NCBI RefSeq assembly: GCF_012939955.1
Contig: NZ_SPMY01000040.1
Location: 19-64,018 of the forward strand
Direction of reading: 5' to 3'
Length of the DNA stretch: 64,000 bases
Source: Candidatus Accumulibacter phosphatis
GTDB taxonomy: Bacteria > Pseudomonadota > Gammaproteobacteria > Burkholderiales > Rhodocyclaceae
How positions within the stretch are numbered: position 1 is the first letter of the stretch; each line of letters opens with the position of its first letter. A program made the position numbers and the translations under genes. Under the pieces are notes generated by a model. The model searched no databases. It saw only the letters and a program-made list of their open reading frames with translations, and was not told the origin of the DNA. Below, piece by piece: positions 56,155-64,000 of this stretch.

Positions 56155-56841
56155 TTACTCCGAGTGACCGGGCAGCCGCAGCCCCAGGGCCGCCTTTTCC
56201 GGTGTCGTGCCGTGTTCGACGACGCCGAGCAGGGGCGCTGCGATTCGCTCTTGCAGGGCCGCCAGATTTTCGCTGAAGCGCGACATGGCCGGGTCGATGC
56301 GGTTCGCTACCCAGCCGGCGAGAGTCAGACCACGGGCGGCGATCGCCTGTTGGGTGAGCAGCGCGTGATTGATGCAGCCAAGGCGCATGCCGACGACCAG
56401 GATCACAGGTAGCTGCAGTGCGGCCGCCAGATCGGCGGCGTCACATGTGCGCCCCAGCGGAACGCAGAAACCACCGACACCCTCGACCAGCACCGCGTCG
56501 GCGAGCGCCTGCAGTTGCGCAAAAGTGGCCATGATGTGCGGCAATTCGATGCGCCGGCCTTCCTCCTCGGCGGCAATGTGCGGTGCGATTGCCGCCTTGA
56601 AACCGTAAGGATTGACCAGTTCCAGCGGCGGCTGCAGCGACGATGCAGCGAGCAGGCGGTCGACGTCGTCGTTGCGTCCCTTATCGTCGAAACCGGCAGC
56701 AACCGGTTTCATTGCTACCGCGCTCAAGCCGGCACGGCGCAGTGCATGCAACAGGGCGCAGGAGACGAAGGTCTTGCCAATTTCCGTGTCGGTACCGGTG
56801 ATGAACCAGGCGGGCTTGTGCTGCGTGGAATCAGCTTGCAT
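56155..56841 (-). CDS. bioD: Dethiobiotin synthase
   Basis: A 228-residue ATP-dependent enzyme that closes the ureido ring in biotin synthesis. P-loop: WFITGTDTEIGKTFVS. Next are KPVAAGF, EGVGGFCVPLG (substrate motif) and VVGMRLGCINHALLT. ATG 56841 is preferred over GTG 56853 because AGGAAG lies nine bases ahead of it. Its start overlaps the bioC stop within a coupled operon; it is the last gene of bioA-F-H-C-D. Confidence 0.93.
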   Translation of the reverse strand: MQADSTQHKPAWFITGTDTEIGKTFVSCALLHALRRAGLSAVAMKPVAAGFDDKGRNDDVDRLLAASSLQPPLELVNPYGFKAAIAPHIAAEEEGRRIELPHIMATFAQLQALADAVLVEGVGGFCVPLGRTCDAADLAAALQLPVILVVGMRLGCINHALLTQQAIAARGLTLAGWVANRIDPAMSRFSENLAALQERIAAPLLGVVEHGTTPEKAALGLRLPGHSE

Positions 56842-56849
56842 GTTCTCTC

Positions 56850-57623
56850 TCACTTCCTGGCGTAGGCAAGAATGACGTCGTAACGCGCCGGCAGGCCGGC
56901 GGCTGTGCGGTATTGCTCGTAGGCGGCTTGTACCCTCTGCCAGGCACTACGGCCGAGCAAGCCGCTGCGCGCGCCTTCACCGACCGAGTTGGCACCGATT
57001 TCCTTGACCGCGCGCAGCAGGGTTTTCAGATCCGGGTAGTGCATGTTGATTGTCTGGCGTTGCAGTCTGACTTCGGCGAAGCCGGCAAGCGTCAGCGCCG
57101 CAGCAATGGCGTCTGGTTCGCTGAAGCTCAGGGTGTGGCGGTGGCGGTCGATGCCGATGAAGGCCGCGCGCAGTTCGGCAAAGGTCTGTGGTCCGAGCGT
57201 GCTCAGCGCCAGTTGTCCGCCGGGACGCAGAACGCGCCGCGCTTCAGCAAACACCTTGCCGCTATCGCACCATTGCACGGTCAGGTTGGACCACCAGGTC
57301 GAATAGCGCTCGTCGCTACAGGGCAGCGCTTCGATGTCTGCGGCCAGGCAGTGATCGGCAGCGCTGCGCGCGACGGCGAGCATGCTTGTCGCGAAGTCGA
57401 CCGCCGTGATGTGCGCGCTCGGCCAGCGTGCGCGTAGCAGGCGGCAACCATGGCCCGTGCCACAGCCGGCATCGATGATCGTGCCTGGTTCTGGAAGCGG
57501 TGAAAAATCGGCCAGCAGGCGCTCACCGACCTGGCGCTGCAAGACTGCGGCGTCGTCGTAGGAGGCGGCGGCACGCGCGAAGGATTCACGAACGCGCGGC
57601 TTAGCGGGTAGTAACAGGGGCAT
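56850..57623 (-). CDS. bioC: Malonyl-ACP O-methyltransferase
   Basis: A 257-residue SAM-dependent methyltransferase that methylates malonyl-ACP to begin pimeloyl-ACP synthesis. SAM motif I: DAGCGTGHGCRLL; RESFARAAASYDDAAVLQRQVGERLL is the family N-terminus; VQWCDSGKVFAEARRVLRPGGQLALSTLGPQTFAELR is the C-terminal signature. ATG 57623 (MPLLLPAKPRVRESF) is chosen because the longer frame lies inside bioH. It overlaps bioH by 23 bp. Confidence 0.9.
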   Translation of the reverse strand: MPLLLPAKPRVRESFARAAASYDDAAVLQRQVGERLLADFSPLPEPGTIIDAGCGTGHGCRLLRARWPSAHITAVDFATSMLAVARSAADHCLAADIEALPCSDERYSTWWSNLTVQWCDSGKVFAEARRVLRPGGQLALSTLGPQTFAELRAAFIGIDRHRHTLSFSEPDAIAAALTLAGFAEVRLQRQTINMHYPDLKTLLRAVKEIGANSVGEGARSGLLGRSAWQRVQAAYEQYRTAAGLPARYDVILAYARK

Positions 57624-58386
57624 GACAGAAGTCGTCCAGCAGTCGCGCGAAGCGATCCGGGTTGGCCAGGAAGGGGGCATGCCCGGTATTGTCGAAAATA
57701 TCCAGTTGCGCGTTCGCCAGCTGTCCCGCCAGGTAGGTTGCCGCCGCGGCCGGGTTGAGCGGGTCCTCGCGGCCATGGATTATCAGGCTGCGCGTGGCAA
57801 TGCCTGGCAGTAAGGGCCGCAGATCAAGCTCGCGTAGCCACTCCAGGCCACCGCGCAGCGTGCTGCTGTCGGGCTGGGGCGCTGCGCGCAGACCGGCGAG
57901 GAGCATACGGGTGATTGCTCGCGCCTTGGCGTCGCCCTGGCTGAGGACGGTGACGAAACGCTGCAGGGTCTGCTGTGGCTGCACCTCGACGCCGGCCGAA
58001 AAGTGGTCGACCAGTGCCGGCGTTTGTGCTGTCGGCCAGTCGGCGCGCTGCAGGAAACTGGGCGTGCTGCCGACCAGTACCAGCCCGGAGACTCGTTCGG
58101 GTGCCAGCAGCGCGGCGCGCATGGCGAGCAGGCCGCCGAGTGACCAGCCACACAGGGTGACCCGCTCCGGCAGCGCGTCGAGCAGCGCCTGCGCCGTCGC
58201 CGAAAAATCAGGGAAATTGGTGTGCGCATCGCCGTCAGCGGCGCTTTGGCCGTAGCCGGGCAAGTCGATCAGGTGTATGCGGCAGTTGCGCGACAAGCGA
58301 TCGAGCACTGGCTGCCAGACCCAGCTGCCCAGCCCCCAGCCGTGGATCAGGGCCAGATCCGGGCCGCTGCCGCTGGCAGTGTTCAT
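57601..58386 (-). CDS. bioH: Pimeloyl-ACP methyl ester carboxylesterase
   Basis: A 261-residue alpha/beta hydrolase that removes the methyl ester from pimeloyl-ACP methyl ester, ending chain elongation. Motifs: LALIHGWGLGSWVW (oxyanion loop), the nucleophile elbow LCGWSLGGLLAMR (Ser), HGREDPLNP (Asp) and NTGHAPFLANP (His). It is placed between bioF and bioC, as in other betaproteobacterial bio clusters. Its start overlaps the bioF stop region by four bases (58383-58386). Confidence 0.9.
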   Translation of the reverse strand: MNTASGSGPDLALIHGWGLGSWVWQPVLDRLSRNCRIHLIDLPGYGQSAADGDAHTNFPDFSATAQALLDALPERVTLCGWSLGGLLAMRAALLAPERVSGLVLVGSTPSFLQRADWPTAQTPALVDHFSAGVEVQPQQTLQRFVTVLSQGDAKARAITRMLLAGLRAAPQPDSSTLRGGLEWLRELDLRPLLPGIATRSLIIHGREDPLNPAAAATYLAGQLANAQLDIFDNTGHAPFLANPDRFARLLDDFCHAPVTTR

Positions 58387-59537
58387 GCCAGCTCACGCAG
58401 CGCGTCGACCAGTTGCGCGAGCTGTTCCTCAGTGTGGCTTGCGGTCAGTGATACGCGCAGGCGTGCCGTTCCCTTGGCCACCGTCGGCGGCCGGATCGCC
58501 GGCACCCACAGGCCGCGGTCGTAGAGCGCGCTGGCGATGCGCAGGGTCTCGTGGTTGTCGCCGATGATCACCGGCTGGATGGCTGTCGGCGAGGGCAACA
58601 GGTGCCAGCGCGTGCCGGCCAGCCCGTCGCGCAACTGCGCAATGAGCTGCCATAGCCGGCTGCGCCGGGCGTCACCGTCGGCGATCAAATCCAGACTGGC
58701 GATTAGCGCACAGGCGGTGGCCGGGCTGCCGGCCGTGGTGAAGAGGTAGGTGCGCGCGCGCTGCTCCAGCCAGTCGATGACCGTCCTGTCGCCAGCCACG
58801 AAAGCGCCGGCCGCCCCCGCTGCCTTGCCGAGGGTACCCATGTACAGCAGGCGTTTGGCGGCGGGTAGCTGGAAATGCGCGAGACTGCCGCGGCCTTGCG
58901 CGCCGAGGACGCCGAAACCATGCGCGTCGTCGATCACCAGCCAGGCGTCGAAGCGTTCGGCGAGTTCCAGCAGCCCCGGCAAGGGTGCCAGATCACCGTC
59001 CATGCTGAATACCGCATCGCTGAGGATCAGCTTGCGGGGTGCCGGGCTGGCGGCGAGCAGGCGCTCGAGTGCCGCCAGATCAGCGTGCGGGTAGCGCTGG
59101 CTTTCGGCACGTGAGAGCTGCACAGCGTCGATCAGCGAAGCGTGGTTGAGGCGGTCGGCGAAGACCGCGTCCTTGCGCCCGACCAGCGCCGGAATGATTC
59201 CCAGATTGGCCATGTAGCCGGTGGAGAAGAGCAGGGCGCGGGCAAAGCCCGTGAAATCGGCCAACTTCTGTTCGAGGGTGGCGTGCGGCGTCAGGTGGCC
59301 GCTGACCAGGTGCGAGGCGCCGCTGCCGACGCCCCAGCTCCTGGCACCGAGGCAGGCCGCCTCGATCAGCACCGGGTCCTTGGCCAGGCCCAGGTAATCG
59401 TTGCTGCAGAAGCTGATCAGCGAGCGCCCATCGACGCGCGCCTGCGGACCGCAGGGAAGGTCCAGGGTGCGACGCGTGCGTCTGAGCCCGGCTGCCTGCA
59501 GGGCGTCGAGTTCGCTGTGCAGTTCTTCCCAGATCAT
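58383..59537 (-). CDS. bioF: 8-amino-7-oxononanoate synthase
   Basis: A 384-residue PLP enzyme that joins pimeloyl-ACP with Ala. The start ISFCSNDYLGLAKDPVLIEA, GSGASHLVSGHLTPHATLEQKLADF, VIDDAHGFGVLGAQGRGS and the PLP-Lys region LLYMGTLGKAAGAAGAF are typical. ATG 59537 (MIWEELHSELDAL) is chosen since it overlaps the bioA stop as ATGA; a longer frame runs into bioA. Confidence 0.93.
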   Translation of the reverse strand: MIWEELHSELDALQAAGLRRTRRTLDLPCGPQARVDGRSLISFCSNDYLGLAKDPVLIEAACLGARSWGVGSGASHLVSGHLTPHATLEQKLADFTGFARALLFSTGYMANLGIIPALVGRKDAVFADRLNHASLIDAVQLSRAESQRYPHADLAALERLLAASPAPRKLILSDAVFSMDGDLAPLPGLLELAERFDAWLVIDDAHGFGVLGAQGRGSLAHFQLPAAKRLLYMGTLGKAAGAAGAFVAGDRTVIDWLEQRARTYLFTTAGSPATACALIASLDLIADGDARRSRLWQLIAQLRDGLAGTRWHLLPSPTAIQPVIIGDNHETLRIASALYDRGLWVPAIRPPTVAKGTARLRVSLTASHTEEQLAQLVDALRELA

Positions 59538-60865
59538 GAGTGCAGCGCGGCGTCCAGTGCGGCGATGGCGCGCGCGACGAGAAAGTCGCACTCCTCCTGG
59601 CTGATCACATACGGCGGCATGAAATAAATCGTGTTGCCGATCGGTCGCAGCAGGATTTCCCTGGCCAGCGCCTGGCGGTAGAAGCGCTCGGAGAACTGCG
59701 TGTCGTCGCTGCGCACGTCGAACGCAGCGATCATGCCGCACTGGCGGAGATGACGCACGTGCGGGTGATCGGCTAGCGGCTTCAGGCAGTTGCCGAGATG
59801 CGCGCTGAGTGCTCGATTGGTGTCGATGACCCGGTCTTCGGCAAAGATGTCGAGCGTCGCCAGAGCGGCTCGGCAGGCCAGAGCGTTGCCGGTGTAGGAG
59901 TGCGAATGCAGAAAGCCACGGCTGACGCGGTCGTCGTAGAAGGCGGCATAGACGGTGTCAGTGGTGAGCACCATCGACAGCGGCAGGTAGCCGCCGGAAA
60001 TGCCTTTCGACAAACACAGGAAGTCCGGCCGGATGCCGGCCTGCTCGTGGGCGAAGAAAGTGCCGCTGCGGCCACAGCCGACGGCAATCTCGTCACAGAT
60101 CAGGTGCACCTGATAGCGGTCACAGAGGGCGCGGGCCAGGCGTAGGTATTCGGGGTCGTACATGGCCATGCCGCTGGCGCACTGGATGAGCGGCTCGACG
60201 ATCAGGGCTGCGATGCGCGAGTGATGCTCGTCAAGATGGCGCTCGAGCGCCGCGGCGGCACGGCGGGCGACATCAAGCGCCGACTCTCCCTCTTGCGCCA
60301 GGCGTGCGTCAGGTGTCGGCACGGTGCTCGCCGGACGAATCAGCGGTGCGTAGGCGTCTTTGAACAAGGCGACGTCGGTCACCGCCAGCGCGCCGACGGT
60401 TTCACCGTGGTAACTGCCGCGCAGGCAAAGGAATTCCTGTTTGCCGCCCTGGCCGCGGTTACGCCACGAATGAAATGACATCTTGAGCGCGATTTCAGTC
60501 GCCGAAGCGCCGTCGGAAGCGTAGAAGCAATGGCCGAGCGCGCCGCCGGTAAGTGCTGACAGGCGCTCGGAAAGCTCGACCACCGGCTGGTGCGTGCAGC
60601 CGGCCAGAAGCACGTGTTCGAGTTGCTCGAGCTGCGCGTGCAGCGCGGCGTTGATGCGCGGATTACAGTGGCCGAAGAGATTGACCCACCACGAGCTGAT
60701 CCCGTCCAGGTAGCGTCGGCCATCGAAATCGTGCAGCCAGACGCCCTTGCCGCTGGCGATGGGAATCATCGGCAGGGCGCTATCGCCTTCCGCATGCTGT
60801 TTCATCTGGGTGCACGGGTGCCAGACGGCCGCCAGGCTGCGCTGCAGCAGATCGCTATTGGTCAT
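59534..60865 (-). CDS. bioA: Adenosylmethionine-8-amino-7-oxononanoate aminotransferase
   Basis: A 443-residue class III aminotransferase making DAPA with SAM as donor. It has VWHPCTQMKQH, the specific start, GISSWWVNLFGHCNPRINAALHAQL, the PLP contact ICDEIAVGCGRSGTFFAHEQAG and the PLP-Lys in LCLSKGISGGYLPLS. It is the first gene of the bio operon on this strand. The gap of 20 bp from the DUF2863 gene could mean readthrough from it. Confidence 0.95.
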   Translation of the reverse strand: MTNSDLLQRSLAAVWHPCTQMKQHAEGDSALPMIPIASGKGVWLHDFDGRRYLDGISSWWVNLFGHCNPRINAALHAQLEQLEHVLLAGCTHQPVVELSERLSALTGGALGHCFYASDGASATEIALKMSFHSWRNRGQGGKQEFLCLRGSYHGETVGALAVTDVALFKDAYAPLIRPASTVPTPDARLAQEGESALDVARRAAAALERHLDEHHSRIAALIVEPLIQCASGMAMYDPEYLRLARALCDRYQVHLICDEIAVGCGRSGTFFAHEQAGIRPDFLCLSKGISGGYLPLSMVLTTDTVYAAFYDDRVSRGFLHSHSYTGNALACRAALATLDIFAEDRVIDTNRALSAHLGNCLKPLADHPHVRHLRQCGMIAAFDVRSDDTQFSERFYRQALAREILLRPIGNTIYFMPPYVISQEECDFLVARAIAALDAALHS

Positions 60866-60885
60866 CAGAGTTTGCCCGCCGCCGC

Positions 60886-62061
60886 TCAGTGCAGCGTCTG
60901 CGAGGGCGAGTCGTCCTGCTCGGGCATTTCGGCATGGACCGTCTCACCCTCGATATTGGGATACAGCGGTGCGCCGCAGTCGTCGCAGAACTCATAGGGG
61001 AACTGCTGGTCAAGGACGGTGACTTCCTTGAGACCGGTCTTGCGCAGCACGCCCTCGATTTCTCCAGCCACGTCGGTCGTTTCGTCTTCAATGCCCAGCA
61101 AAGGCCAGACCACGCCGTGGTAAATGACATCGTCGTCGCATGGGCCAAAGCCGATGCGGTATTCTTCCAGCCGCTTGTCGTGAAAGCCGCCGACGATGGC
61201 GCGCAGATTGTCGGCTGACTCACCAAGTGTCGCCTGCAGGAAGGCCACCGAGGCGTTCAGCGAGTAGGGGCGCGAGGCGCTGTCGGCGGCGCGACAGGCG
61301 GCATGGTAGGCGTCGGCGAGCAGCGGTTGATAGGCACAGCCGGTCAGCAGCGGTTCGAAGCAGGGGGCGCCCTGGCGCAGCCACTCCTTGAGCGCCGTCT
61401 CACGGGTGCTCTTGTCTTCCTCGTTCCAGCGGAAAAGGGGCAGGCCACGCGGCACCGCCAGCGCCCCGATCACGTAGCGGGTGTCGGAGAGGAAGCGGTT
61501 TGTTTCCGGCATGCTGGCGGCGTCTACGCTGAGATCACAGCCGGCGAGCGCCGCTGCACCGAGTTTCTGCAGCAGTTGCCAGGTGTCGACAAAACTGTGC
61601 GGGAGCTGGTCCGGGCTATAGAGGTAATCGGCCAGCGCGACGCGGGCACCGGCGGCAAACACGTGCGCCCCAAGCTGGACCTTCAAGGTCTGCAGGAGGC
61701 CCTGCGGAATCGCCGTCGCGGGAATCGAGAAGCGCGACCAGCCGAGTACCGGAACCGCAATCAGCAGGACGTCGAAATCCTGGCCGCGATCGAGCATGAT
61801 GCACGATTCGGCCTGTGACTCGACGATGTCGGCGAGATCGTCATGGGCCATCGCGTGCGTGTCGAAGAGGCGGTCCAGCGAGGCGTTCAAGTCCTCCTCG
61901 GCGCCATCGTGCAGCAGTTGGTCGACGAGTTCGGCCAGACGTTTCTGCCAGAACAAATCCTCGAGCTTGCTGCCCGACTCGGCCAAGCCGATGGCCAGAC
62001 GGCCGAGTTCGGTGGCGTCAGCAGAAATACGCTTGCGGGAGGAGAAGCGGTTGCGTTTCAT
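60886..62061 (-). CDS. DUF2863 family protein
   Basis: A 391-residue soluble protein conserved in betaproteobacteria (DUF2863). N-terminal basic start MKRNRFSSRKRISADATELGRLA, then LFWQKRLAELVDQLL and VLLIAVPVLGWSRFSIP. The C-terminus has a short zinc-type pair FCDDCGAPLYPNIEGE. Function is unknown. It lies 20 bp before bioA on the same strand, so it may share the bio transcript. No signal peptide. Confidence 0.85.
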   Translation of the reverse strand: MKRNRFSSRKRISADATELGRLAIGLAESGSKLEDLFWQKRLAELVDQLLHDGAEEDLNASLDRLFDTHAMAHDDLADIVESQAESCIMLDRGQDFDVLLIAVPVLGWSRFSIPATAIPQGLLQTLKVQLGAHVFAAGARVALADYLYSPDQLPHSFVDTWQLLQKLGAAALAGCDLSVDAASMPETNRFLSDTRYVIGALAVPRGLPLFRWNEEDKSTRETALKEWLRQGAPCFEPLLTGCAYQPLLADAYHAACRAADSASRPYSLNASVAFLQATLGESADNLRAIVGGFHDKRLEEYRIGFGPCDDDVIYHGVVWPLLGIEDETTDVAGEIEGVLRKTGLKEVTVLDQQFPYEFCDDCGAPLYPNIEGETVHAEMPEQDDSPSQTLH

Positions 62062-62216
62062 CGTCGGGAGCCTGCAGCAGAGTCAATCCGCCATTGTAGC
62101 AAGCTGGCGCGCCCGGCGTCCGCGCGCGTGCATCTTCGTGTGTTTTCGTGCCTGTTCGTACATCTGCCTGGCGGGCATGGCGACGGTCGCCAGCCGGCGC
62201 GCGAGAACGCGGCCCC

Positions 62217-62690
62217 TCAGGCGATGCGCAGCTGTGCCAGCGATGCGAACGCCGCCTGCTCGCCGATGTCGGGGGTAATGATCAGTTCGAGGATGTTGAC
62301 CGCAGCCAGCTCGACGCGATGGTCTTCGCTCTGGCTGGTGGCCCCGTCCGGGCTGAAGTTCCATTGCTGCCTGACGATGTCCCGGAACGATTGTCCGCCA
62401 TCGGCAGAGCAGCGCAGAACGTACTCCTGGGTACGCTGCACCGAGGTTTCGACGAAGGACAGCCAGATCCTGCGCAACGTCTGCGGCTGTGCAAAGAGCA
62501 GGCGGATGGTCTGCTTGCCCGAAACAGCGGCACGCCAGCCGCTGCCGCCGCCTGGCACCAGGGCAGACTCGATGGGGTGAGCCGCGTCTTCCGAACTGAT
62601 TTCTACCTCAGCCAGGTCTTCGAGATTGAGCCAGTCCCCGTGCGGCGAAGCGCCGGCCTGCTGGACATCGGAGATTACTCGCTTGCGCAT
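62217..62690 (-). CDS. Discoidin-like (F5/8 type C) domain protein
   Basis: A 157-residue protein with a beta-rich domain resembling the discoidin/carbohydrate-binding fold (WRAAVSGKQTIRLLFAQPQTLRRIWLSFVE ... CSADGGQSFRDIVRQQWNFSPDGAT). No signal peptide is present and no function can be given. ATG 62690 is the natural start. It lies 155 bp before the DUF2863 start on the same strand and 78 bp after the DUF2934 gene. Confidence 0.6.
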   Translation of the reverse strand: MRKRVISDVQQAGASPHGDWLNLEDLAEVEISSEDAAHPIESALVPGGGSGWRAAVSGKQTIRLLFAQPQTLRRIWLSFVETSVQRTQEYVLRCSADGGQSFRDIVRQQWNFSPDGATSQSEDHRVELAAVNILELIITPDIGEQAAFASLAQLRIA

Positions 62691-62768
62691 GGCTACAAAC
62701 CCCTCATCAGTAAGCGGCGCTCCGCGACGCGGAGGCCGTAAAGCGAGATCTTTGCCGCTACGCGGGTC

Positions 62769-63173
62769 TTACATTTCCCCGAGTCGTGCGGCCACATCAC
62801 GTTCGGCCTCAATCCAGTATTGCGTCGAAGAGCCTTGAAAACCGTCATTTTCAGCAATGAAGTAGGCCGCCGACTGGACCATGGAATAGCGTTCTTCAGC
62901 GCTCGGCTTTTCTGCGCCTGGCGTGGCAGCGGGGGTCGGCGCAGCGGCCACGGGCTGTGGGCTGCTCGCTGCAGGGATGGTGGTGGCCGCAGGCGCTGCG
63001 GGCTTCTTCACCGCCGGCTTCTTCACCGCAGCGGGAGCGGCTTTCGTCGCCACCGGTGGCTTGGCTGCGGACGGCTTGGTGGCTGCCGCAGCGGCTAATG
63101 TCGTTGGTTTGGTCGCCGACTTGCTGGCGGCTGGTTTCTTCTTGGTCGTGCTGGTCGTGGTTTCTTCAGCCAT
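62769..63173 (-). CDS. DUF2934 protein with a Lys/Ala/Pro-rich tail
   Basis: A 134-residue protein with a histone H1-like N-terminal part of about 85 residues made of repeated AAxKPAVKKPAA-type segments (low complexity, highly basic), followed by a DUF2934 domain of about 40 residues (EERYSMVQSAAYFIAENDGF ... YWIEAERDV). DUF2934 proteins are common in betaproteobacteria and of unknown role; the tail suggests nucleic acid or surface binding. ATG 63173 fits. Confidence 0.8.
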   Translation of the reverse strand: MAEETTTSTTKKKPAASKSATKPTTLAAAAATKPSAAKPPVATKAAPAAVKKPAVKKPAAPAATTIPAASSPQPVAAAPTPAATPGAEKPSAEERYSMVQSAAYFIAENDGFQGSSTQYWIEAERDVAARLGEM

Positions 63174-63325
63174 GATCTATCCCTTTTTTCTTTCGATGTC
63201 AGTATGGTTGGTGCACAGAGCGGGCACGTGGGCGGCTGCGCCGCCCCGCGCGTACCTCGGCAGGATAGAAAAATCGGCGCTTCCGGTCAAGGCAAATAGC
63301 TATTTTCCGGGAGTGGTCACCGCCT

Positions 63326-63390
63326 GCGTCGCGAATCAGCCCGCGCCGCGAATTTGGTCCAGGCGTCGCGAATCAGCCCGCGCCGCGAAT
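63326..63390. repeat. 28-bp direct repeat at the helicase 3' end
   Basis: GCGTCGCGAATCAGCCCGCG with CCGCGAAT appears at 63326-63353 and again at 63363-63390, 37 bp apart. The second copy contains the stop codon of the helicase gene (63373-63375). It looks like a local duplication at the end of that gene. Confidence 0.75.
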
Positions 63391-63999
63391 CAGCGCCACC
63401 AGATCCTCGGTAGAGGGCAGGGCGCTGGCTTCGCCTTCTTCCAGGATGCTTTCGGCCAGCGCGCGTTTCTCGTGGTGCAATTCGACGATGCGTTCCTCGA
63501 CGCTGCCCTTGGTCACCAGGCGATAGACGGTCACCGGCCGCAGTTGGCCGATGCGATGCGCACGACCCATGGCCTGGTCTTCAGTGGCCGGGTTCCACCA
63601 TGGATCGGTGATGACCACGTAATCAGCGGCGGTCAGGTTGAGCCCGAAGCCACCGGCTTTGAGGCTGATCAGGAAGAGATCGCCTTCACCGGCCTGGAAA
63701 GCGGCGACGCGCCGCGTACGCTCGGCGGCGGGAGTGCTGCCATCGAGGTACTGATAAGCGATTCCGGCCGCATCCATCTGTTCGCGTAACATTGAAAGAA
63801 AATCCACGAACTGACTGAAAACAAGCGCTTTGTGTCCGTTCGCAACGAGTTCGGCGGCGAGTTCGGCGAAAGCCTGCACCTTGGCGCCGACGATACCGAG
63901 TTCGGGGCTGCAAAGGCGTGGGTCACAGGCGGCGCGACGCAGGCGCGTCAGCTGGGCGAGGATGTTGAAGCGCGCTTGTGCCTGCGGCGCAGTGTCGAG
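63373..63999 (-). CDS. SNF2-type DEAD/DEAH helicase, C-terminal part
   Basis: The 3' part of a Snf2/SWI2-family ATPase, reading through the window edge. Helicase motifs seen: HKALVFSQFVDFL (motif IV), YLDGSTPAAERTRRVAAFQ (IVa/V region), LISLKAGGFGLNLTAADYVV (V) and ATEDQAMGRAHRIGQ (VI). The N-terminal ATPase half lies beyond the window, so its full length is unknown. Upstream residues LDTAPQAQARFNILAQLTRLRRAACDPRL are also typical of this family. Codon use matches its neighbours. Confidence 0.88.
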   Translation of the reverse strand, partial: LDTAPQAQARFNILAQLTRLRRAACDPRLCSPELGIVGAKVQAFAELAAELVANGHKALVFSQFVDFLSMLREQMDAAGIAYQYLDGSTPAAERTRRVAAFQAGEGDLFLISLKAGGFGLNLTAADYVVITDPWWNPATEDQAMGRAHRIGQLRPVTVYRLVTKGSVEERIVELHHEKRALAESILEEGEASALPSTEDLVALIRGAG

Positions 64000-64000
64000 G

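Overview
The window looks like a chromosomal segment of a GC-rich betaproteobacterium. The gene set points to the Rhodocyclales, near Candidatus Accumulibacter, Dechloromonas or Azonexus: heme d1 (nir) maturation genes, a DUF2863 protein, oxygen-independent HemN beside an Fnr regulator, a bioAFHCD operon, a glycogen-synthesis cluster and a biosynthetic thiolase. The assignment is inferred from gene content and was not searched.

Layout. 1-3.2 kb (+): end of a nir operon, nirF, fused nirDL, nirG, nirH. 3.3-6.4 kb (-): fabI and an AsmA-type protein. 6.4-11.7 kb: a decayed, repeat-rich region with one intact gene (DUF1254/DUF1214) and one ParS/Xre-type antitoxin. It also holds fragments of a RES toxin, a ChaA antiporter and a MarR regulator, a 42-bp tandem array and dispersed palindromes. 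11.7-20.3 kb: trxC, then on the minus strand a signalling operon of a periplasmic-binding-domain PAS histidine kinase, a CheY-like regulator and a large REC/PAS/GGDEF/EAL/REC protein, with a kinase remnant upstream. 20.4-23.7 kb (+): a complete polar amino acid ABC transporter. 24-28.4 kb (+): an SH3-like lipoprotein, a DUF389 membrane protein, msrB-msrA and an SH3 protein. 28.4-30 kb: argP and argO, divergent. 30.2-33 kb (+): lexA-imuA-imuB behind an SOS box. 33-41.3 kb (+): bacteriohemerythrin, pgi-pgm-glgC-glgA, and a DUF1015 protein. 41.4-47.6 kb (-): selD, copZ, copA, a SafE-like membrane protein and hemN. 47.7-51.8 kb: fnr, then a minus-strand SirB2 / NnrS-like / DUF2249 / hemerythrin operon, and uspA. 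51.9-56.1 kb: aspartic protease, small proteins, Nudix hydrolase, a broken CobD-like gene and the thiolase with its terminator. 56.1-61 kb (-): bioA-F-H-C-D. 61-64 kb (-): DUF2863, a discoidin-like protein, DUF2934 and the 3' end of a SNF2 helicase.

How the genes fit together. Heme d1 genes, hemN, an Fnr-type regulator and hemerythrin/NnrS-like genes describe an organism that moves between oxygen and nitrogen-oxide respiration. Three Fnr-type boxes (hemN, hemerythrin operon, uspA) each lie 41.5 bp upstream of the start predicted from a matching -10 hexamer, which is class II activator geometry. Glycogen and thiolase genes fit storage-polymer cycling.

Quality caveat. Ten otherwise intact genes (nirF, the kinase, the ABC binding protein, msrA, imuB, glgA, selD, copA, the NnrS-like gene, the Nudix gene) are broken by twelve single-base shifts. 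Eleven are one-base gains in homopolymer runs. I treat these as probable sequence errors and give the reconstructed genes. The ChaA, RES, MarR, CobD and kinase remnants are truncated or multiply damaged and look like real decay.
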